A stretch of 6,816 nt of DNA from Solobacterium sp. GTDB lineage: Bacteria > Bacillota_I > Bacilli_A > Erysipelotrichales > Erysipelotrichaceae. Under the pieces are notes generated by a model. The model was given only the letters and a program-made list of their open reading frames with translations. It did no database searches and was not told the origin of the DNA. Made by a program: the position numbers and the translations under genes. Location of the stretch: NCBI GenBank assembly GCA_017543025.1, contig JAFYGX010000014.1:1-6816 (forward strand), read 5' to 3'. This document shows positions 1-4,413 of the stretch, piece by piece. How positions within the stretch are numbered: position 1 is the stretch's first letter; each line of letters begins with the position of its first letter.

Positions 1-132
1 GGGGAAGCAAAGGATGTCGTTGGTTATCACGAATACAAGTCTGAGTACAAGTTGCCGGTGATTCTTGTCGGAAGATTTCTTTCTGAAAATGCATTTGGGA
101 GGAAACAGCTTGTAACGGCAAGAGATTGGTGA
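1..132 (+). CDS. 3' end of a gene entering from the left edge, possibly a GNAT acetyltransferase
   Basis: An open frame runs from the first base to TGA at 130-132, giving 43 residues. The stretch LPVILVGRFLSENAFGRKQL resembles the acetyl-CoA-binding core of small GNAT acetyltransferases, where a leucine-proline segment leads into an (I/V)-L-x-G-R-L strand and then a Gly/Arg-rich loop. The loop here is not a good match to the canonical Q/R-x-x-G-x-G/A, and the protein stops almost at once after it, whereas a GNAT domain normally continues for another 50 or more residues. If the assignment is right, this is the end of a truncated gene, in keeping with the broken genes to its right. The assignment is weak; it could be an unrelated reading frame. 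Confidence 0.3.
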   Translation, partial: GEAKDVVGYHEYKSEYKLPVILVGRFLSENAFGRKQLVTARDW

Positions 133-369
133 ACTGCTCTGTACTAAAGTGACAGTGCAATCATTTTTTCGTAATCACGACATACCCCCCTTTATCATCA
201 CCTTATATTATTCGCATCAGTCTACAATGTAAAAACCTGTAAAACGGGCGTCACGGCATGCTGTGACGCCTTCTTCGTCTTCCTCATCTGTTATACACAA
301 GCATCCATTGCCTGCTATCAGCGCTTTTATTGTTCTCCATTTGATACGCCATAACAATCATTGACACTA
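133..369. other. Intergenic stretch without a recognisable gene
   Basis: No convincing gene is seen on either strand. A minus-strand frame of 22 codons (352 down to 284) has no ribosome binding site and resembles nothing I know. The only clear structure is the hairpin at 247-270. The usual continuation of hsdM is not found here in any frame, so the 3' part of that gene was deleted rather than merely frameshifted. Confidence 0.5.
231..270 (-). terminator. Hairpin terminator, best read on the minus strand
   Basis: GGCGTCAC at 247-254 pairs perfectly with GTGACGCC at 263-270. Two more pairs (one G-T) close a CATG tetraloop, giving a 10-bp stem. Read on the minus strand it is followed by CGTTTTACAGGTTTTT, two short T-runs, as expected for termination of leftward transcription from the hsdM remnant. 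On the plus strand the following bases are TTCTTCGTCTTC, a poorer T-tract, so bidirectional action is possible but less likely. Confidence 0.55.
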
Positions 370-741
370 TTATACATTGTCTTCTTCAATTGCGCGCATC
401 GCATCATCAATCACTTTTCCAATTTCAGGTGTATGAGCAGCAGCGGCAATCGTATCCCATCTTGCATTCTGGGGAACAAAGAATACATTCTCTTCTTCAT
501 ATGCATCCGGATCATCTTCAAAACCATCGCCTTCTTCAATAAGCTCCTGATAACGCTTTTCGAATGCAGAAGAAATATATCTCAAAAAAATAAGCCCTAC
601 GATAACTTTCCTGTATTCAGCGGCAGGTATGTGCCCCCACAGGGCACACGCCGCATCCCATATTTGTTTTTCGAATCCAATATTTGCATTATTCTGTGCC
701 ATCTTTTCCTTCTCCTCTTGTACACTCATTTTCGTTTTCAT
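370..741 (-). pseudogene. hsdM: Truncated type I restriction-modification DNA methyltransferase (HsdM), N-terminal part only
   Basis: The 123-residue product carries the helical N-terminal domain of HsdM, the adenine-methylating subunit of type I restriction systems. Diagnostic stretches are IGFEKQIWDAACALWGHI, AEYRKVIVGLIFLRYIS, and FFVPQNARWDTIAAAAHTPE followed by IGKVIDDAMRAIE. Full HsdM is about 500 residues; here the frame ends shortly after this domain at TAA 370-372. The SAM-binding region and the NPPF/NPPY catalytic motif are absent, and neither continues in another frame downstream. No hsdS or hsdR is visible. I chose ATG 741 because GGAAGG (751-757) lies 9 nt upstream; an in-frame ATG at 774 has no comparable site. 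The product should be methylation-dead. Expression of a lone HsdM N-domain is conceivable, but a deletion remnant is the simpler reading. Confidence 0.85.
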
Positions 742-777
742 GGGTGATATGCCTTCCATGAACAATGATGTCAATCA

Positions 778-1007
778 ATGATTATTGAGTCGCTTGGGAA
801 AAAGAAGGAAAGATCATTCCCAAAGCAATCATCTGGGAAACTGCCGACGGAACGGAACGATTCGAAATCACGAAGGTTCTCTCAGGGCCTAGATCAATGG
901 CTAGCAAAGCAGGCGGCATCGGAAAACGATACGAGATCCAGATCGGCAGAAGCAAACGTAATCTGTTCCTGGAAAAAGATAAGTGGTTCATAGAGTCAGA
1001 TAAATGA
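778..1007 (+). pseudogene. Small conserved Firmicutes protein, reading frame broken by one base
   Basis: The frame from 804 to TGA 1005-1007 encodes a protein-like sequence with EGKIIPKAIIWETADG, RFEITKVLSGP, SKAGGIGKRYEIQIG and LFLEKDKWFIES. From memory this matches a family of about 70-80 residue Firmicutes proteins of unknown function: an I-x-W-E-D/T-G strand, F-E-I-x-K/R-V-L, a Gly-rich K-A-G-G-x-G turn, and a terminal W-F-V/I-E. Some members lie beside Y-family DNA polymerase genes. The N-terminal nine codons (MIIESLGKK from ATG 778) are in a different frame. Joining the two at GGGAAAAAG (796-804) by a one-base backward step gives a seamless 76-residue protein. So either one base was lost in the A/G run, the assembly has an error, or there is -1 slippage. 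There is no ribosome binding site before ATG 778. It diverges from hsdM with 36 bp between the starts. Confidence 0.65.
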
Positions 1008-1022
1008 TTTTCCCGAATTATT

Positions 1023-1031
1023 TGTTATACT
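1023..1031 (+). promoter_or_regulatory. Candidate extended -10 promoter
   Basis: TGTTATACT combines an extended TG-n with TATACT, five of six matches to TATAAT. No good -35 element is seen at 16-18 bp, which extended -10 promoters can tolerate. Start of transcription would fall near 1038, exactly where the foldable segment 1039-1105 begins. The bases just after it (CTGAAATCG, 1030-1038) repeat nine bases of the dyad at 2016-2032. Confidence 0.4.
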
Positions 1032-1038
1032 GAAATCG

Positions 1039-1105
1039 CCTTCTTAATCCATGGCGAGAGCCAGTGGAGAACTCTCACTGTTTGGTGGGAGGTTTTTTGT
1101 TTTTT
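1039..1105 (+). terminator. Foldable segment ending in a long T-tract: terminator or attenuated leader
   Basis: CCTTCT (1039-1044) can pair with GGGAGG (1087-1092, with G-T pairs) and CCA (1049-1051) with TGG (1083-1085). Inside, CAGTG (1062-1066) pairs with CACTG (1076-1080). An alternative, GAGAG (1056-1060) with CTCTC (1072-1076), would compete with the inner hairpin. TTTTTTGTTTTTT (1093-1105) follows at once. As a terminator it could serve the small pseudogene upstream; with the promoter at 1023-1031 it could be a leader that stops transcription before the regulator gene. I do not recognise a known riboswitch class in it. Confidence 0.45.
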
Positions 1106-1186
1106 AAAGATAATTATTGCAAGAGGAGAATGGTTTCTCTCTGCTTTGCGGCTGGATCAGACGGTCGTGTCCGAATCAGGCACTCC

Positions 1187-1195
1187 TGGTACAAT
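1187..1195 (+). promoter_or_regulatory. Candidate promoter of the MerR-family regulator gene
   Basis: TGGTACAAT is an extended -10 element with TACAAT, five of six matches to consensus. No clear -35 is seen. It would start transcription near 1202, giving a leader of about a dozen bases with GAGG (1205-1208) 6 nt before ATG 1215. No copy of the TGAAA-N3-TTTCA dyad lies in this promoter, so close autoregulation of the usual MerR kind is not evident here. Confidence 0.4.
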
Positions 1196-1214
1196 AAATA
1201 CAGTGAGGTAAGTT

Positions 1215-2012
1215 ATGAAGTATTCCATTGGCGATGTATCTGAGGCTCTGAACCTTTCACGTGAGATGATCCGCTATTATGAGAAATACGGTGTTTTGAA
1301 ATTGAACCGTGATTCTGAAAATAACTACCGGAATTATGAAATCATGGATATCTTCTGGCTTCTTGAATCCCTTCAATATCGCAGTTGGGGTGTCGGAATC
1401 CGGGAAATACAGGAATTAAGAAGTGAAGATTTTCATATCCGTACACCGCAGCTGCTGGAGTCATATATTGATGATCTAAACAGCGAAATCCGCCAGAAGA
1501 CGCTGTTGAAGGAACGGCTATCTTCCCTCTCAATACAACTGAAACAGAGTTTCTATAATCTCGGAAATATCTGGGTACAGTACATTCCTTCCTTCTACAG
1601 CTTTCATTTGATCAACGGAAATGGTGACAGCTATGAGCGGATCAATGTAGATAAGAAGATCAAAGATGTTTATTTCACGCCGGAAATTTTTGGTTTTCTG
1701 GACAATGGTTTGAAATGGAGCGCAGAAACACAGGAATGGGTCATGCAGATTGATGAGCAGTATGTAAAGGCGCTTGGACTGCCGGTTCTGGAAGGCATGG
1801 AATATGTTAAAGGTGGTCTCTATGCATGCACCAACGCAGATATCGGGGAAATCGGACAGATGAACCGGAACGCTGCAGAACCACTGATCGATTATGTGAA
1901 TGAGAAAAAGTATCCGTGCGATGACACAATTCGCGGGCTTCTGATTGGGAGAGGCTCAGTGAATGATTCCTTCCGAAGAATTGTGGAATTCCGCATGAGA
2001 ATTGATTTGTAA
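1215..2012 (+). CDS. MerR-family transcriptional regulator with C-terminal GyrI-like effector domain
   Basis: The 265-residue protein starts with the MerR winged helix-turn-helix: MKYSIGDVSEALNLSREMIR, then YYEKYGVLKLNRDSENNYRNY, residues 1 to about 70. A helical linker (about 78-112, rich in Leu, Glu and Lys) should form the dimer coiled coil. Residues about 118-265 resemble the GyrI-like ligand pocket of BmrR-type regulators, with YVKGGLYACTN (197-207) and a C-terminal strand FRRIVEFRMRID (253-264). Such regulators bind small organic molecules and underwind a promoter with an overlong spacer. No cysteine cluster typical of metal-sensing MerR proteins is present. ATG 1215 has GAGG 6 nt upstream. 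A terminator follows at 2061-2080, and 163 bp downstream begins the reductase gene, whose promoter has the 19-bp spacer and dyad expected of a MerR target. The inferred role is inducer-dependent activator, perhaps also repressor, of that gene; the inducer is unknown. Confidence 0.88.
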   Translation: MKYSIGDVSEALNLSREMIRYYEKYGVLKLNRDSENNYRNYEIMDIFWLLESLQYRSWGVGIREIQELRSEDFHIRTPQLLESYIDDLNSEIRQKTLLKERLSSLSIQLKQSFYNLGNIWVQYIPSFYSFHLINGNGDSYERINVDKKIKDVYFTPEIFGFLDNGLKWSAETQEWVMQIDEQYVKALGLPVLEGMEYVKGGLYACTNADIGEIGQMNRNAAEPLIDYVNEKKYPCDDTIRGLLIGRGSVNDSFRRIVEFRMRIDL

Positions 2013-2015
2013 AAC

Positions 2016-2032
2016 CCTGAAATCGTTTCAGG
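2016..2032 (+). promoter_or_regulatory. Perfect dyad, candidate upstream operator copy
   Basis: CCTGAAATCGTTTCAGG is a perfect 7+7 inverted repeat around TCG, starting three bases after the regulator's stop codon. Its core TGAAATCGTTTCA (2018-2030) is the exact reverse complement of the core in the reductase promoter at 2126-2138. The dyad centres are 108 bp apart. It is not followed by a T-tract (next bases ACCTGTTTGCC), so it is a poor terminator, while a good one lies at 2061-2080. It may be a second binding site for the regulator. Confidence 0.5.
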
Positions 2033-2060
2033 ACCTGTTTGCCGCAATCAATTGACAAAT

Positions 2061-2080
2061 CCGCAGAAATGCGGTTTTTT
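2061..2080 (+). terminator. Rho-independent terminator of the regulator gene
   Basis: CCGCA (2061-2065) and TGCGG (2070-2074) form a short GC-rich stem closed by a GAAA tetraloop, followed directly by six T (2075-2080). It lies 48 bp after the stop codon of the regulator and upstream of the reductase promoter, so the two genes are probably separate transcription units. Confidence 0.75.
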
Positions 2081-2118
2081 CGTGCATTTTCTCAGGTATT
2101 CCGACATTCGTTTTGAGG

Positions 2119-2149
2119 TTGACCCTGAAACGATTTCACCCCTGACAAT
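2119..2149 (+). promoter_or_regulatory. MerR-type promoter with operator dyad in a 19-bp spacer
   Basis: A -35 element TTGACC (2119-2124, five of six) and a -10 element GACAAT (2144-2149, four of six) are separated by exactly 19 bp. This is the overlong spacing characteristic of promoters activated by MerR-family proteins. Inside the spacer lies the dyad TGAAA-CGA-TTTCA (2126-2138), slightly nearer the -35 as in known MerR promoters. Transcription would start near 2156, leaving a leader of about 19 bases. The adjacent MerR-family gene makes it the obvious binding partner; that link is inference. Confidence 0.72.
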
Positions 2150-2161
2150 AAAAGTAATAAT

Positions 2162-2167
2162 AAGGAG
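2162..2167 (+). promoter_or_regulatory. Ribosome binding site that fixes the reductase start
   Basis: AAGGAG lies 7 nt before ATG 2175. The same frame is open upstream to a TTG at 2052, but that part would cover the regulator's terminator and the promoter, and the protein family starts at MITELFTPHNIGTCTIPNRL. ATG 2175 is therefore the start. Confidence 0.9.
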
Positions 2168-2174
2168 AACAAAC

Positions 2175-4109
2175 ATGATTACAGAATTATTCACACCGCA
2201 CAATATCGGCACATGCACAATTCCCAACCGTCTGATTGTTCCGGCGATGGTCATGAACCTCTGCACGGAGGACGGAAAGATCACAGAACGTTACATCCGT
2301 TATATGGAAGAAAAAGCCAAAGGCGGATGGGGTCTTCTGATTACGGAAGATTATGGTGTAAATGAGCATGCCAAGGGATACCGTTGCATTCCGGGTCTCT
2401 TCAATGATGAGCAGATTCCCGGCAACATTGAACTGACAAATACCATTCATAAATATGATTCCAAGATCTTTGCTCAGATTTATCATGCCGGAAGACAGTC
2501 AAGACATCTTGTCAACGGAAATGTACAGCCGGTCGCTCCTTCCGCCATCAAGGATACTTTCTGCCTCGACATGCCGAGAGAACTGACAGTGGATGAGATT
2601 CATCAGATTGTCAAAGACTTTGGCTCTACCGCAAGAAGAGTCAAAGAGAGCGGCTTCGACGGGCTTGAGATCCATGCGGCACACGGTTACCTGATCTGTG
2701 AATTCCTGTCTCCGTTCACCTACAAGCGTGTAGATGAATACGGCGGATGCTTTGAAAACCGAGTCCGCTTCCTGGATGAGATCTACGCAGAGATCAGAAA
2801 GAATGTCGGACCGGACTTCCCGGTTCAGGTGCGAATCAGCGCCAATGAATACCTGCTGGGCGGCAGAACCGAGGCAGATGCATACGAGTTGGCAAGACAT
2901 TTGGATGAAATCGGTGTTGACTGCATTCATGTATCCAACGGTATGTATGCTTCTCCGATTGAAAAGCAGATTATCGCACCGATGTATACAAAGCACGCAC
3001 TGAATATGGATGTCGCAGAGCAGATCAAAAAACTGGTCTCCTGTCCAGTAATCGTCACAAACAGAATCAACAATCCCAACATGGCCGATACACTCATCAA
3101 GATGGGCAAAGCGGACTTCGTTGGTATGGGCAGAGGTTCCCTCGCAGATCCCTACCTGCCGCTCAAGGCAAAGGAAGGCAGACTGGAAAACATCCGCTAC
3201 TGTATCGGATGCCTGCAGGGCTGCGAAGCAGGGTTGCTCAATGATGATTGTGCTACATGTCTCGTTAATCCGAGAGTCGGCAGAGAATATGAAAAAGCAA
3301 TTGAAAAGACAGAAAGCCCGAAGAAAGTCATGGTCATCGGCGGAGGTCCTGCGGGCCTGATGGCTGCAGAAACTGCAGCGCTCCGTGGACACAATGTTAC
3401 TGTTTATGAAGCGCAGGAAACCCTCGGAGGTGCCTTCCGCTCTGCAGCATATCCGCTTGGCAAGGGTGAGCTTTCTACCTTCGTTTCATCTTTACGGAAG
3501 AGTCTCGCAGATCTCAATGTGCCGGTGAAACTGAATTGTGAAGTCACTGAAGAACTGATCAAGAACGAACAGCCGGATTCTGTTATTATCGCTACTGGCT
3601 CCCGTCCGTTAAGACTGAACATTGAAGGTATTGACGGTGCCAATGTAATCACTGCAGAAGAAGCACTCCTTGGAAAGAAAGACATCGGATTCGGCCCGGT
3701 TGTTGTATGCGGTGGAGGTGAAGTTGGTGCGGAAACGGCACATTATCTGACACAGACCAACTCTGATATTACCGTTGTGGAAATGCGGGATGATATCCTC
3801 AATGACATGATGCCTCTTTCGAGACAGTGTCTGCTCGGTTATATGAAGGAAACAGGCGTTAAAGTGGTAACCAACGCTAAAGTCAGTAAGATCACAGATT
3901 CCTCTGTTGAATACACTGACAAAGATGGGAACACTATTTCCCTTCCGGCGGAAACTGTTGTGTCCGCCTTCGGATACAGAGCTTACAATCCATTGGAAGA
4001 AGCAGCGAAGAAGACATGCGCAGATGTTAAGGTTGTCGGCTCTGCCGTCAAAGCAGGTAATGCATTGACTGCAGTGCGCGAAGCATATGATGCAGCGATG
4101 AGTCTGTAA
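2175..4109 (+). CDS. Old yellow enzyme type NADH:flavin oxidoreductase with Fe-S and FAD domains (2,4-dienoyl-CoA / enoate reductase family, BaiCD-like)
   Basis: The 644-residue cytoplasmic enzyme has the full FadH/enoate reductase/BaiCD layout. Residues 1 to about 340 form the FMN TIM barrel (PNRLIVPAM near 17-25, MGRGSLADP at 318-326). HAAHGYL at 167-173 supplies His167 and His170, the substrate-binding pair of YqjM-like enzymes, and Tyr172, the probable proton donor. A 4Fe-4S cluster is bound by Cys343, Cys346, Cys350 and Cys362 (C-x2-C-x3-C-x11-C). Then come an FAD site (GGGPAGL, 389-395), ATGSRP (473-478) and a second Rossmann motif, GGGEVGAE (513-520), for NAD(P)H. Electrons would pass NAD(P)H to FAD to Fe-S to FMN and reduce an activated C=C bond. 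The final motif, usually G-D-A, reads GSAVKAGNA (622-630), a possible change at an FAD-contacting residue. The substrate is unknown: bile acid, cinnamate, flavonoid or enoyl-CoA are all possible. The gene stands alone, between a MerR-type promoter and a strong terminator. Confidence 0.9.
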   Translation: MITELFTPHNIGTCTIPNRLIVPAMVMNLCTEDGKITERYIRYMEEKAKGGWGLLITEDYGVNEHAKGYRCIPGLFNDEQIPGNIELTNTIHKYDSKIFAQIYHAGRQSRHLVNGNVQPVAPSAIKDTFCLDMPRELTVDEIHQIVKDFGSTARRVKESGFDGLEIHAAHGYLICEFLSPFTYKRVDEYGGCFENRVRFLDEIYAEIRKNVGPDFPVQVRISANEYLLGGRTEADAYELARHLDEIGVDCIHVSNGMYASPIEKQIIAPMYTKHALNMDVAEQIKKLVSCPVIVTNRINNPNMADTLIKMGKADFVGMGRGSLADPYLPLKAKEGRLENIRYCIGCLQGCEAGLLNDDCATCLVNPRVGREYEKAIEKTESPKKVMVIGGGPAGLMAAETAALRGHNVTVYEAQETLGGAFRSAAYPLGKGELSTFVSSLRKSLADLNVPVKLNCEVTEELIKNEQPDSVIIATGSRPLRLNIEGIDGANVITAEEALLGKKDIGFGPVVVCGGGEVGAETAHYLTQTNSDITVVEMRDDILNDMMPLSRQCLLGYMKETGVKVVTNAKVSKITDSSVEYTDKDGNTISLPAETVVSAFGYRAYNPLEEAAKKTCADVKVVGSAVKAGNALTAVREAYDAAMSL

Positions 4110-4124
4110 TTCTATTCAAACTTT

Positions 4125-4168
4125 AAGGAACTGCAGTTACCTGTCCAGAACGAGCAGTTCCTTTTTTT
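4125..4168 (+). terminator. Strong rho-independent terminator of the reductase gene
   Basis: AAGGAACTGC (4125-4134) and GCAGTTCCTT (4154-4163) form a perfect 10-bp stem, with five further T after it (4164-4168). The 19-base loop is long for a terminator. It lies 15 bp after the reductase stop codon and closes the regulator-reductase cassette. Confidence 0.85.
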
Positions 4169-4208
4169 CGCGCATAACCGATTCAATGGAAATCAAGAGA
4201 ACAAATAG

Positions 4209-4352
4209 CTGCCGTACACGATCGGCGGCGGTATCGGTCAGTCAAAGCTGTGCATGCTGCTGAACAAGGCGCATGTCGGTGAAGTCCAGGCAAGCATCTG
4301 GCCGGATGATATGGTAAAGATCTGCGAGAAGAACAACATCCCGCTGCTGTAA
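4209..4352 (+). pseudogene. asnA: 3' remnant of aspartate-ammonia ligase (asparagine synthetase A)
   Basis: The last 47 codons of an asnA gene survive, ending at TAA 4350-4352. The translation begins [18 protein letters not shown], continues [15 protein letters not shown] and ends IPLL. [14 protein letters not shown] and the H-(I/V)-G-(E/Q)-V-Q-A-x-(I/V)-W-P segment are the C-terminal signature of AsnA, which makes asparagine from aspartate, ammonia and ATP. Full AsnA is about 330 residues. A stop codon (TAG 4206-4208) directly precedes the match, and the 37 bases back to the reductase terminator show no further AsnA sequence, so roughly six sevenths of the gene is gone. There is no start codon or ribosome binding site, and the remnant cannot be functional. 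The bases within the match show no frameshift, which suggests a fairly recent deletion. Confidence 0.85.
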
Positions 4353-4366
4353 TTCAATTCCAAATG

Positions 4367-4412
4367 AAAATACTGTCTCCCTGCGAACCATGCAGGCAGG
4401 ACAGTATTTTTT
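4367..4412. terminator. Bidirectional terminator between asnA remnant and histidine kinase gene
   Basis: AAAATACTGTC (4367-4377) pairs perfectly with GACAGTATTTT (4400-4410), with an inner stem CCTGC (4380-4384) / GCAGG (4392-4396) around a GAACCAT loop. T-runs flank it on both strands (TTTTTT at 4407-4412 on plus; AAAA at 4367-4370 read as T on minus). It lies just beyond the stop codon of the minus-strand kinase gene and 15 bp past asnA, so it can end both convergent transcripts. Confidence 0.85.
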
Positions 4413-4413
4413 C

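Noticed and set aside
361..747. Plus-strand frame of 128 codons opposite hsdM
   Set aside because: It is the antisense shadow of a clear HsdM domain and resembles no protein.
755..790. TTGACA-like -35 on the minus strand upstream of hsdM
   Set aside because: The paired -10 position (CATATC) would place the transcript start at the hsdM ATG, beyond its ribosome binding site, so it is not a credible promoter for that start.
1130..1243. 37-codon frame with AGAGGAG just before its ATG, overlapping the regulator start (possible leader peptide)
   Set aside because: The AGGAG is only one base from the ATG, too close for initiation. The protein is not recognised, and the regulator has its own ribosome binding site.
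2000..2053. Inverted repeat AATTGAT (2000-2006) / ATCAATT (2047-2053) around the upstream dyad
   Set aside because: It is short, AT-rich and partly inside the regulator's coding end; most likely chance.
2052..2057. Perfect -35-like TTGACA after the regulator gene
   Set aside because: The position 17 bp downstream is the T-tract of the terminator, so no -10 element matches.
2052..2174. Upstream extension of the reductase frame to a TTG start, adding 41 residues
   Set aside because: It covers the regulator's terminator and the reductase promoter, has no ribosome binding site, and the family start matches ATG 2175, which has AAGGAG 7 nt upstream.
2499..3392. Long minus-strand frame (297 codons) inside the reductase gene
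   Set aside because: It is Cys/Ser-rich antisense of a conserved enzyme with no start site support, a by-product of codon bias.
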